From the NCBI GenBank assembly GCA_039621445.1, contig CP154956.1, positions 56,063,656 through 56,127,655 of the forward strand: a DNA stretch of 64,000 bases, in the 5' to 3' direction. Within the stretch, counting starts at the first letter, position 1, and every line of letters starts with the position of its first letter. The notes under the pieces are model-generated. The model was not told the origin of the DNA and ran no database searches. It saw only the letters and a program-made list of their open reading frames with translations. This stretch comes from Euglena gracilis (taxonomy: Eukaryota > Euglenida > Euglenophyceae > Euglenales). Shown one piece after another: positions 21,749-29,656 of this stretch. Both the position numbers and the translations under genes were made by a program.

Positions 21749-21843
21749 TGTGTTTTGTATAAAAAAAACATGAGAAGCAGACAATGGAGTGGGGAGTAGA
21801 ACTGGAAAAAAAAGAAGGTGCTGAGACAGGCCCACAGCCAGTC

Positions 21844-23184
21844 TCATTTCTTGTGCTTGGTGAGCCGCTTGGCCAGGCTCTCCGAGGCGGCCGCCGGCTT
21901 GGCGCCGGGCTTGGGCAGCCCGCGGCGGACGGTGCTCCGGGGCGCTGCAGGCGGGGCGGTACGAGGCGGTGGCGGTGCCGGGGCCTCCTCCTCCTCGGAT
22001 TCCTCCTCTTCGGACTCCGCCTCCTGCGGCGCCGTCGGTGCCGAGGCCGCCGCTGCCTGCGACGACGCTGCCTCCGCGGCCACCTTGGCCTTGGACGCCT
22101 CGATGATGTGCTTCATCGCCGGGTACTTCTTGGGGTCGAGGTGGTACGACTTGGGGCCCTTCAGGGCCTCCCCCGGGCCCGGGGGACGGATCAGCCCCGC
22201 CGCCTTCCACCGGGTGTCCTCCTTGGCGCCCTTCCCCTTGCCCTTGCCCTTGCCCTCCCCCTTCTTCTCCTCCCCCTGTCTCTCCTTCCCCTTCTGGGTG
22301 GGCTCGGGCTTGCGGTACCCGGGGGTGATCTCCTCAATGGTGTCCTCCTCCTCTTCCTCTTCTCCCTGCTGGGCTGGTGGGACTGCGGGGGCTTCGCTGG
22401 CGATTGCAGAGGAGGTGTCCGAGCTGTCACTGCTGCTGCTGCTGCTGCTGCTGTCCTCCTCCACCTCCTCCTCCTCCGGGTGGCGGCTGGGCTGGGCCAC
22501 CGGCGGCGGCACGATGATCGGGCTGGCTCCGGGTTCGGGCGGGGTGAGCTCCGGGGTCTCCCGGCCGGGGGCGGTCATCTCCACGTCGCCCTCCTCCGGG
22601 CTGTCCACCGCCTCGGTCTCCTCTCGTCTGGGCTTGGGGGCTGGGGGCCTGCTGGGCCTCTTCTCCGGCTCCTTCTTCCGGCGCTTCTTCCTGCGGTCAG
22701 CCCCACCCTTCTGGCGCTCCTCCAGCTTCTGCAGGCGGCGCTGCTCCTGCCGGATCTTGGTCTGGCGGCGCCGCTCCTCGGCCTCCTTGGCCCGTCGGCC
22801 CGCCTCCTCGGCGGCCAGGCGGAGCTTGTCCTGCAGGGCGGCGTTCTCCAGGGGGACCCAGAGGGCGTCCCCCCCTTCCAGGGCGGCCAGCAGGAGGGGC
22901 AGCATAGCGGAGGCGACGGGCCGGGGCAGGGTCACCGTGTTGGCCACGGTCTGGGTGACGTCCTCCAGGCTGCTGGCCGAGTCCTCCACCACCACCAGCA
23001 CCTCGGGGGGCTTGGCTGCCCAGGCCGCCACCCGGCCGGCCACCGCGGCGTCGGCGGTCTGGATGACCATGGCGTTGGCCGCCTCCATCCGCCGCACCAC
23101 CCTCCGCCACAGCCACTCCACGCAGAGCCAGTGCAGACCCGGCCCGCAGCTGGACTCCACGTCCCACTCCACCTTGGGCAGCAC
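21844..23184 (-). CDS. Gene 1 exon 8: C-terminal part of ParB-like protein, charged tail
   Basis: Last exon, 447 codons with the stop, entered from the acceptor gtcccctcgcag at 23185. Roughly the first 120 residues are folded-looking (VLPKVEWDVES, LHWLCVEWLWRRVVRR, ANAMVIQTADAAVAGRVAAW, PPEVLVVVEDSASS). A Lys/Arg/Glu coiled-coil-like stretch follows (EEAGRRAKEAEERRRQTKIR), then acidic and serine runs and a (GKGKGKG) patch, ending AKRLTKHKK. The EWD followed by a hydrophobic strand resembles the segment after the DPPY motif in ParB-methylase fusions, but no DPPY is present, so enzyme activity is not claimed. Nuclear location is suggested only by the basic runs. Confidence 0.75.
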   Translation of the reverse strand: MLPKVEWDVESSCGPGLHWLCVEWLWRRVVRRMEAANAMVIQTADAAVAGRVAAWAAKPPEVLVVVEDSASSLEDVTQTVANTVTLPRPVASAMLPLLLAALEGGDALWVPLENAALQDKLRLAAEEAGRRAKEAEERRRQTKIRQEQRRLQKLEERQKGGADRRKKRRKKEPEKRPSRPPAPKPRREETEAVDSPEEGDVEMTAPGRETPELTPPEPGASPIIVPPPVAQPSRHPEEEEVEEDSSSSSSSSDSSDTSSAIASEAPAVPPAQQGEEEEEEDTIEEITPGYRKPEPTQKGKERQGEEKKGEGKGKGKGKGAKEDTRWKAAGLIRPPGPGEALKGPKSYHLDPKKYPAMKHIIEASKAKVAAEAASSQAAAASAPTAPQEAESEEEESEEEEAPAPPPPRTAPPAAPRSTVRRGLPKPGAKPAAASESLAKRLTKHKK

Positions 23185-23369
23185 CTGCGAGGGGACGAGG
23201 TGACCAGAAGGCAAGGAAAGCTGAAAGACTTCGCCTGTATGAGGTGCGCGCAATTGCGCGCATCAAACGATTACATTTAAAAAAAGGTTGCACAGGATGG
23301 GTGGCACCAATGCATACAGTGTCTGAAATGAGGAATAGCAAGCTGCACGCGTGAGGTGGGGTGGGGTAC
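23185..23369 (-). other. Gene 1 intron 7 with palindrome
   Basis: 185 bases, gtaccc to cctcgcag. Carries one fully symmetric palindrome copy (tgcgcgcaattgcgcgcatc) at 23244-23263. Confidence 0.7.
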
Positions 23370-23582
23370 CTTGCTTCGCTCCACGTCACCCGGGCCGTAC
23401 ACGACCACCAGGGCCCGCTTCTCGAACTTGCGGGCCACCCCCTGGCCCCCCTGCCGCAGCCAGACGTCCACCGTCACAGACTCCCGCCCCGGCGCCAGCC
23501 GCCGCACCGCCGCCTCCACCGCGGCCACCGCCCCGGCACCGCCGTAGATGGCGACCGGCACGACGCCGGCCAGGCGCTTGAC
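23370..23582 (-). CDS. Gene 1 exon 7
   Basis: Exactly 71 codons, phase 0 at both ends: acceptor cctgtccgagcag, donor AAG/gtaccc. Encodes VKRLAGVVPVAIYGGAGAVA through DVWLRQGGQGVARKFEKRAL and VVVYGPGDVERSK. The alternating hydrophobic strands and Gly-rich turns look like an alpha/beta fold; no catalytic motif is recognised. Confidence 0.75.
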
Positions 23583-23863
23583 CTGCTCGGACAGGAGGGG
23601 GCAGGATTCTGTTTGAGAGTGTGTTGGCGTAGTGACAGACACGTTGAGTCATTGGATTTGCGCATGTGCGTGCAACAGAACATTTGCGCAAGTGCGCGCA
23701 TCAAATTTAAAAAAATTTGCATACACTACTGGGGAGCTGTTTCTTTTGAGAGTGGGAGTATTAATTCTTTTTTGTGCGCGCAATTGCGCAAGTAAAACAG
23801 AAACTGCTAAAACTAAAAAAGGATCACATTGAAACAGAACCCTGAGCCCGTGTTGTGGGTGAC
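23583..23863 (-). other. Gene 1 intron 6 with three palindromes
   Basis: About 281 bases. Palindromic elements lie at 23656-23673 (diverged), 23681-23706 and 23773-23796; the second is inverted relative to the third. The donor could instead be at 23827 (AAT/gtgatc), in the same phase. Confidence 0.6.
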
Positions 23864-24216
23864 CTCGATGACGACGAGGCCCACCGCGGCCCCCAGCGCC
23901 TCCGCTGGCACCGCTCCGCCGCTGGCCTGGTACACCAGGCAGCGCACCGCCTTCTCCTCCCCGGCTGGCCGGGCCACCCCCACCTCCTGGAGGGCCCCGC
24001 CCTCCTTGGCCACCACCTCGGTCTCCACCGTGGGGAAGGCGAAGGAGGCCCGCAGCTCCTCGTACTGCGCCTCCACCCAGAAGGGGGCCATCAGCACCGC
24101 CGCCAGGGGGGGCTTCGGCTCCACCGGGCTCCAGGTCCACGACCCCAGCCGCGCCACCTGCAGCGCCGCCACCGGGACGGTCCGCTTGAAGCGGCTGCGC
24201 TCCGCCCCGTTGTGCA
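23864..24216 (-). CDS. Gene 1 exon 6
   Basis: Acceptor ccgttgtctcgcag; the first two bases complete a Val codon with the base left by exon 5. Encodes HNGAERSRFKRTVPVAALQV, then LGSWTWSPVEPKPPLAAVLM and on to LGAAVGLVVIE. The donor is probably GAG/gtcacc. Third positions are almost all G or C, as in the other exons. No family recognised for this part. Confidence 0.65.
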
Positions 24217-24359
24217 CTGCGAGACAACGGTGAAAGGGGGGGTGGGGAGCACGTGACCACACTTGCAATGCACCCAGTGACCGTCACCACCAACCGCCGT
24301 CCAATGCCGTGGTCGCACTGCATATACCACCCCGACCCACCCAGCCCACAGCGGCACAC

Positions 24360-24471
24360 CCATCCGCGCGTGGATGTTGGGGTTGTCGCCCCGCCACGCG
24401 AAGGCCACCCACATCTCGTGGGTGGCCTCGGTCACCGCCTGCTCCAGCTGGGCCAGCCCGATCCCCGGGCT
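24360..24471 (-). CDS. Gene 1 exon 5
   Basis: Encodes SPGIGLAQLEQAVTEATHEM and WVAFAWRGDNPNIHARM; donor ATGG/gtgtgc in phase 1, matching exon 6. The acceptor (gcgctgcag) is preceded by a G run rather than a pyrimidine tract, so the 5' boundary is weak. The neighbouring C/G homopolymers (24480-24585) are prone to assembly error. Confidence 0.55.
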
Positions 24472-24584
24472 CTGCAGCGCCCCCCCCCCCCCCCCCCATA
24501 CCATCCCTGCCCCCACCCCCCCCCCCCCCCCCACAAAAACACCCCCCCCCGCCCCCCCCAGATTTTCCCCCCCCCCCCCCCCCC

Positions 24585-24781
24585 CTGCGGGACAGAACGG
24601 TCCCAGCCGGCAACTTGCCGTTAGGCCGCCACCAGCGCCACCGCAGAGGACCGCACGTGGGAGGACAGCAGCGGCGTGGCCCCCTCGCCGCCAGCGCCGA
24701 CTCGACGCTCAGCAGCCCCCACCGCCTCCGGGTTCTCCTCCACCAGCCGCGCAGCGGCCCCCACATCTGGATGACCTGCCC
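24585..24781 (-). pseudogene. Gene 1 exon 4: duplicated exon with a stop
   Basis: Acceptor ctgtgtcattgcctcag at 24782. Its end (VALVAA-stop-RQVAGWDRSVPQ) repeats the end of exon 3 (VRLAAAYRQAGWDRSVPQ); the TAC tyrosine codon of exon 3 is TAA here (24621-24623), two bases are added just after it, and the expected GT donor after CAG is replaced by a G run. The start (GQVIQMWG) resembles the start of exon 3 (VSQTVVQMQG). I read it as a decayed tandem duplicate of exon 3 that may be skipped in splicing; sequencing error in the homopolymers is the alternative. Confidence 0.5.
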
Positions 24782-24936
24782 CTGAGGCAATGACACAGAG
24801 ACTGGGACCCCAGTACAGCATCAAGAATGCACTTATGAAACAGTTTTATGCGCGCAATTGCGCAAATAAAATGGGAACCAGGTCATCAAACTGAATGCAT
24901 GGGAGCAGTGGGAGATGGGCTAGACTGGGCTCACAC
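24782..24936 (-). other. Gene 1 intron 3 with palindrome
   Basis: 155 bases, gtgtgagc to tgcctcag. One palindrome copy (tgcgcgcaattgcgcaaata) at 24848-24867. Confidence 0.7.
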
Positions 24937-25185
24937 CTGCGGGACCGACCGGTCCCAGCCGGCCTGCCGGTAGGCCGCCGCCAGCCGCACCGCCGGCACC
25001 GTGCTGATGTCCTTCCCCTTCACCAGGAGGTTGGCGAACTGGGGGATGGACGGATCACGACGACTGGATGCATTTGCGCCCCCCGCCGCCCGCCGGAGGT
25101 GCAGCGGGGTCAAGGGGTGCAGGATGGTGGCGAGGACGTACTTCGCCTGGCCACAGCCCTGCATTTGGACCACTGTCTGCGAGAC
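24937..25185 (-). CDS. Gene 1 exon 3
   Basis: Exactly 83 codons, phase 0 at both ends: acceptor cagcccctcccag, donor CAG/gtgtgag (near consensus). Encodes VSQTVVQMQGCGQAKYVLAT, ILHPLTPLHLRRAAGGANAS, PQFANLLVKGKDISTVPAV and RLAAAYRQAGWDRSVPQ. In ParB-like proteins the region after the substrate-binding box is helical and specific to each subfamily; this exon sits in that place. Confidence 0.75.
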
Positions 25186-25321
25186 CTGGGAGGGGCTGCA
25201 CAGGAGGGGTGACACGAGAGGGGCGGCACGAGAGGGGCGGCACGAGAGGGGCGGCACGAGAGGGGCTGCACGAGAGGGGTGAGAGAGGGTGACATGGGAG
25301 GGGCAGAACAAAAAAACACAC
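25186..25321 (-). other. Gene 1 intron 2 with 14-base tandem repeat
   Basis: The plus strand carries repeated ggcggcacgagagg words (about 25205-25275), giving a C/T-rich tract in the transcript just before the acceptor, so the repeat itself forms the pyrimidine tract. The donor (TTT/gtgtgt) is chosen because it is the only in-phase GT; it is not certain. Confidence 0.5.
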
Positions 25322-25437
25322 AAAGAAATACAGAGCTGAATCCTTCGGGGGGTTCAACTTCTGGGACCTGAAGCCCTCCGCCCAGCGCTTCAGCGCCGAG
25401 GTGATGTGCTGCCCCGACATCAGCACGTAGTGGTTCT
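25322..25437 (-). CDS. Gene 1 exon 2: second half of ParB/sulfiredoxin-like box
   Basis: Acceptor ttgtttttcacag. With the base left by exon 1 it reads ENHYVLMSGQHITSALKRWA. Y-LMSGQH---ALKRW corresponds to the strand and the GERR/GQHR box of ParB/Srx domains (usual form YELI-GEHR--ALK). The domain's last strand and the exon end are uncertain (see intron 2). Confidence 0.65.
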
Positions 25438-25794
25438 CTGTGAAAAACAACAACAGGATGTGCGCGCAATTGCGCAAATCAAATGACATTGTGTGCTTGT
25501 GCGCGCAATTGCGCAAATCAAATGACATTGTGTGCTTGTGCGCGCAATTGCGCAAATCAAATGACATTGTGTGCTTGTGCGCGCAATTGCGCAAATCAAA
25601 CAGTACCAACCATGCAAAGCACACTGACCAAAGCACAGCCCCACATACCAACAGGAGACTTCACAGGTAACTGATGTCGGAGAGGGGACCGTCACACCTC
25701 ACACAGTCATAACACCAATCACAGAAGGACACACAGGCCCCCCCTTTTTTTGTTTTTTTTTTTTTTTTTTTTTTTTGTTTTCTCCGCCGTTCAC
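25438..25794 (-). other. Gene 1 intron 1 with four tandem palindromes and a poly-T/A tract
   Basis: Donor gtgaac at 25794. The intron holds a run of about 30 T on the plus strand at 25746-25777 and four 39-base tandem copies of the palindromic element at 25461-25601. Confidence 0.7.
25461..25601 (+). repeat. Four 39-bp tandem copies of the palindromic element
   Basis: Unit tgcgcgcaattgcgcaaatc followed by a 19-base spacer (aaatgacattgtgtgcttg), identical in the first three copies; the fourth ends in aaacagtacc. Each unit has the 12-bp core GCGCAATTGCGC. Located inside intron 1 of gene 1. It is not a CRISPR array: the spacers are identical and the host is a eukaryote. Confidence 0.9.
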
Positions 25795-26185
25795 CGGCCT
25801 TCTTCCAGACCGTCACCCTCACCGGCTCCAGCGGGGGGTTGAGCTGCAGCTGCCGGAGCTTGCGCTCCACTTCGTTGTTGTCGAGGGGGTGGGTCTGGCC
25901 CTCCGTCATCCCGTAGTCGACGTGGAGGGTGTCGAGGGGGAGTTTGGTGCTGGTCGCAGGCACCCACTGCTCCACCTTTTCTTTGTACACCTCCGCGATG
26001 GGGAGCTTCCGGGCGGTGTTGCGGGGGCGTACCCGCCCCGGCTTGGCGGCGGGCTTGGGCTCCTGCGCTGCAGCGGCCTCGGCCGGGGCGGGCTCCGCTC
26101 CGGACTCCGTCACCTCGGTCCCGGGCTCCGCCTGCCCGGGGACGGCGGGCTCCCCCTCCGGGGGGACAGCCACAGGGTCGGCCAT
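25795..26185 (-). CDS. Gene 1 exon 1: start and first half of ParB/sulfiredoxin-like domain
   Basis: ATG at 26185-26183. The first 50 or so residues are Pro/Ala/Glu-rich. From about residue 60 it reads LPIAEVYKEKVEQWVPATST, KLPLDTLHVDYGMTEG, NNEVERKLRQLQLNPPLEPV and RVTVWKKAG. This follows the ParB/Srx pattern: a PLD-I strand, a polar loop, a helix V--L--L, and a PI-V strand. The exon ends in phase 1 at a gtgaac donor and continues in exon 2. ParB-fold proteins bind or cut DNA or hydrolyse CTP; which of these applies here is unknown. Minus strand, about 540 bases downstream of gene 2. Confidence 0.7.
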
Positions 26186-26728
26186 GGTGTGCGACCTGAG
26201 GCAAGGCGCAGTTTCAAAAAGGGGGGGTTTCTCACCAGTGACTGAACTGCACATTCAACAGCTGAATGAAGCGCATTTGAAACACCTTCCACCGTACGGG
26301 AGGCAACCCGCCCCAAATGTGGCAAAAAATCATCCGACTTAGGCATTTTCAGGCAAAAAATGGAAAACTGTGAAACAGTACAACGGAACACACAACATGC
26401 ATTATTCCGGTCCGTAGCAAGGGGGGGTATGGATATGCTACGTTTTTGTAATCTTTCACGGCCTACCGGTGTCACAAAACGCCCAACACAAACCGGGGGT
26501 GACACGTCACACATTCAGGTCGCGAAACTGCTAACCCACTGGCGGTTTGCCGTTGGCGTCCGTAGGCCTGCATTTTTGGAAATGTAGAAGGCGTACGGAG
26601 GGGAGTTTTCAATTTTTTTCTTTTGGCGCACATGCACCTCGTCACGGCGCATCGATTGATCCATAAAATAAAGCGTGGCGTCACTTGTATCAAAAGTTAC
26701 TAAACTGTCGCCTCATCGGAGAATCCAC
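26186..26728. other. Intergenic region between gene 2 and gene 1
   Basis: AT-richer than the genes on either side, with no C/G-run repeats, and no frame with coding character. On this strand it must hold the 3' end of gene 2 and the promoter of gene 1. I cannot name specific promoter elements. Confidence 0.5.
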
Positions 26729-26965
26729 TCAGTCAGACCCCTCGGAGGGGTCCGCCGGGACGTACGCGCGAGCCGCCCTCGGCTCCACCGTGTCCCGACT
26801 GCTGGTGGCCGCCCCGCGCTCCGCCGGTACCCGCCCGCCCGGCTGCGGAGGTGACATGTCACGGCCTGGCGATTCGAATCGCGACCGTCGAGTCGGTCGC
26901 TCCTGCAGGGACCCCTCCGACGAGGAGTCAGCAGCCACGGGCAACGGCAGACTCGCGGTGCCCCA
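26729..26965 (-). CDS. Gene 2 exon 3: C-terminus
   Basis: 79 codons with a TGA stop, starting at a phase-0 acceptor (aaaatgtcaatgcag). Encodes WGTASLPLPVAADSSSEGSL through RRSRFESPGRDMSPPQPGGR to PADPSEGSD. Disordered, Ser/Arg/Pro-rich tail. Phase and GC-rich codon use match exon 2. The pyrimidine tract is poor, so confidence is moderate. Confidence 0.55.
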   Translation of the reverse strand, partial: WGTASLPLPVAADSSSEGSLQERPTRRSRFESPGRDMSPPQPGGRVPAERGAATSSRDTVEPRAARAYVPADPSEGSD

Positions 26966-27514
26966 CTGCATTGACATTTTAAAATACACTTTTGATGCGC
27001 GCAATTGCGCAAATGTAACACAATCTGTGGCTTCTGAGACGGGGGTTTGACAGCCTATTCTCAAAAACTTTCATACTCTCAAAACTACACAGCTGCAAAC
27101 ACTCAGTACCCTTCCCCCTGCTTTCAGAACACAGAGACTCACCCAAACAAACACGGAGCACGTAACAGGGATGCAAACGCTCGGACTAATGGGTCATTAC
27201 TTTCAAATGGGTGTGAAGGAACGCTGTGCCAGACACAGTACACAGAATGGGCCTGTCACACTCGCCACCTGGGATCGTTGCCAAACAGTTCACGCTTTTG
27301 ATGCGCGCAATTGCGCAAATAAAAAAGTGTAATCATCATTACAAGGTACATCACTACTGACAGCATCGCCACCCACTTGCATATTTTTTCCTAACGTTTG
27401 ATGCGCGCAAATGCGCAAATGCTACATTACACTTTGGTATTCCTCGGTGAAGCATGTCAGCAGAACAACGGTGGCAGTAATTACAGCCCTCCCCCCAGAA
27501 AGTAAATGACCAAC
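26966..27514 (-). other. Gene 2 intron 2 with three palindromes
   Basis: 549 bases, gttggt to aatgcag. Palindromic elements at 26991-27014, 27297-27320 and 27397-27420, all in the same orientation with the flank tttgatgcgcgcaa. Confidence 0.65.
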
Positions 27515-28783
27515 CGTGAGTCTGGCTGCTGCCTCACCAGCAGCCCGCTGCTGACGTGGACGGCGGCGGCCCAGCACGCTGTCCCAGTGGACCTGGCACA
27601 GGTCCACCTCCGCCTGCGACCGCCGGCTGCGGCCAGCCTGCGCGTCGAAGCACAGCTGGTCCAGCTCCGCCGCCGCGTCGGCTGAGGGCACCTGGTCCTT
27701 CAGGAGCGTCCGCAGCGCGTACTGCAGGACGTCCTTCAGGGCCGTCTCGCCCTTCGGCCCCGCGTCCGGCTCCAGCAGGGACGGCGGACCGACCCAGCCG
27801 TCCGGCCACCGCGGGACTACGGACTGGTCCTCGAACTCCTCACCCTCGTCCGCGTCCAGCTCCTCCGGCTGCCGCCGTCGCTCCGGACGCAGCCCCCTCA
27901 CTGAGGCGTACGTCACCATCTGGTGGACCAGGCGGTCGGGGGCGTTCAGGGGCGGCCGCAGCTCACTGCCGTCCAGCAGGTCGTCCAGGTTGCGCAGGCA
28001 GTCCGCCATCCACCGCCGGTCCACCCCGCCCGCCCGCAGCTCCCGGGCGCCGTGGTGCCCCTGCCTCACCAGGAGGTAGAGGTCCATCACGTCCTCCACC
28101 TCCACCGCCTCCGGGTGCTGCTGCATGGACCCACCCAGCCTGCTGAGGGTGGCCTCGTTGACCTCCTCTGAGAAGCAGCAGGCGGGCAGCTGCTCGTGCC
28201 ACCGGTCCCACATCAGCAGTGCGCACGCCAGCGTCCGCACGTAGTCCGAGTGGCCGCGCGGGCGGTGTCCGGGTGTAGGCGCCTCCAGGTGCAGCAGCAT
28301 CGTCAGGGCGTTGCACAGCACCTTCCGTGCCTGCCCGCCGGTCTGCGGCCGCCGCTCCTCCCAGTGGCACTCCCGCACCTGCCACCCCAGCGCGAAGCAC
28401 GCCGGCGCCCACACCACCAGCAGGTCCTCCAGCGCCTGGGCCACGGCCAGGTCCCGCTCCAGGTTCTCCAGGGCCTCCACCGCCTGGGCCTCCTTCCGGC
28501 GGCAGTGCTCCAGCGCTCGGATGCACTCCATCTCCCGGGTCCCCGACTGCCACGCCCGCTCCATCTTGGCGCTGGCCGTCGCGTGCCGCACCTGTCGGGC
28601 GGTCTGCCGCTCCGCCTCCTCCTGCCGTCGCCGGGCCTGCTGCGTCTGTTGCCGCCGCCGCTCAACCTCCGGCGCCACGGTGTCCCGTCGCCGCCGCAGG
28701 GTCCGGATCAGCCGTCGCAGGCGGGCGCGGCGGTCCGCCGGCACCAGCAGCATGGCGCCGACCCACATCTCCAGCGCCCGCAC
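27515..28783 (-). CDS. Gene 2 exon 2: helical protein of unknown family
   Basis: 423 codons, phase 0 at both proposed ends (acceptor gccgaag at 28784, donor ACG/gttggt). Begins VRALEMWVGAMLLVPADRRA, then a long Arg/Gln/Glu coiled-coil-like region (RRRQQTQQARRRQEEAERQT and onward), then a mixed globular part with LACALLMWDRWHEQLPACCF, VEDVMDLYLLVRQGHHGARE and CLRNLDDLLDG. No domain recognised. The frame is the same as exon 1; only one TGA (28808-28810) separates them. Confidence 0.65.
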
Positions 28784-28864
28784 CTTCGGCTTGCTCCCAT
28801 CAACCAATCACAGGCTATTCGAAGAAAACTGAAACACATTCAGTCCCTCTGATGTTCGGGGCAC
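28784..28864 (-). other. Gene 2 intron 1 (81 bases) or in-frame stop
   Basis: The two long frames on either side are in register, separated by a TGA at 28808-28810. A GT-AG pair (gtgccc at 28864, ccgaag at 28784) removes 81 bases and the stop without changing frame; another in-phase donor is gtaccg at 28876. Both donors and the acceptor are weak. Alternatives are a nonsense mutation or stop-codon readthrough. Confidence 0.4.
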
Positions 28865-29656
28865 GTCCAGCGGTACGCGCAGCTCGTGCGCCTCCAGCGG
28901 GCGTGCGCCGATCTCGGCGACCAGCTCCAGGAACGCCGGCAGGTCGCTGCGCACCAGCCGCGCGGACACCTGGTGCAGCAGCTGCTCCAGCGACGGGTAC
29001 CCCGGGTACTCCGGGATGGCGCCCACCGCCGTCCGCATCATCGCCATCACGCAGCAGTCGTGGGTGCGGATCACCATCCTCGGGTTCGACGTCATCGCCC
29101 GCTTCCAAAAATTGTCGAACCACAGGACGCAGCTCCGCCCCTCCGACTGCTGCCACAGGTCCTCCAGGCGCTCGCAGGCCCGCTGCCGCCGCCACTGCCG
29201 GTTCCACATGGGCTCCTCCGGCAGGATGCCGCTGGGCCGCAGCAGTCGGCTGGCCGCCCGGTGCTGGGCCAGCGGCGCCTCGTGCTCCTCCGCCACCACC
29301 CGCTGGGCCGCTCGCGGGCAGGCGTGCTGTCGGAGCGCCCGGTACACGGCCCAGGCGTCCTTGAGCAGCAGCTCGATGCGGGGCCGCCGCGGCTGCCAGG
29401 CCAGCTCCTCCAGCAGCGCCGCGCCGCCCTCCGTCCGCAGCGGCACCCGGGTGTGCGCCACCTGTACCACCAGGGTCTGCAGCGGGTGGCCGCGCTGCAC
29501 CACCGCCGCCACGAAGTTCTCGTAGGTGGCGGCGTAGTGGGCCTTCACCAGCTGGCCCAGCACCTTCCCAGCCTCCGCGGCCAGGGCGGCCTCCTCGCTG
29601 TAGCCCTCGTAGCCACGGCGGCGGGAGTGGGTGCTGCTGGCCTGGGAGGACTCCAT
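28865..29656 (-). CDS. Gene 2 exon 1: protein with WFDNF block
   Basis: ATG at 29656 (MESSQASSTHSRRRGYEGYS). About 264 codons to the proposed donor. Features: an Ala/Glu helical region, LLLKDAWAVYRALRQHACPR, EEPMWNRQWRRQRACERLED, and the conspicuous block RSCVLWFDNFWKRAMTSNPR followed by RTHDCCVMAMMRT and IPEYPGYPSLEQLL. An invariant-looking D-N-F after two hydrophobics, then NP and a Cys/Ala-rich strand, suggests a conserved core, but I do not recognise the family. Tandem with gene 1 on the same strand. Confidence 0.65.

Larger units (their letters stand above)
19988..21843. other. Island flank downstream of gene 1, no firm gene
   Basis: From 20500 to 20720 there are gggaccctgcccgccc words; 20860-20990 is a G-rich tandem of gggtgcag-type words; 21395-21450 and 21660-21710 carry cacgagagggg / gagaggggac words like those in a gene 1 intron (25200-25280). 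Palindromes of the GCGCAATTGCGC type occur at 20453, 21102, 21606 and 21725. A 284-codon minus frame crosses all of these and is not credible. Confidence 0.4.

Noticed and set aside
21784-23280. Plus-strand frames of 498 and 461 codons opposite gene 1
   Set aside because: Shadows of the GC-rich antisense exon; Leu/Arg/Ser-rich, and they cross gene 1 intron sequence. The minus strand has phased splice sites.
25461-25601. CRISPR-like array
   Set aside because: Four direct repeats with identical spacers inside a eukaryotic intron.
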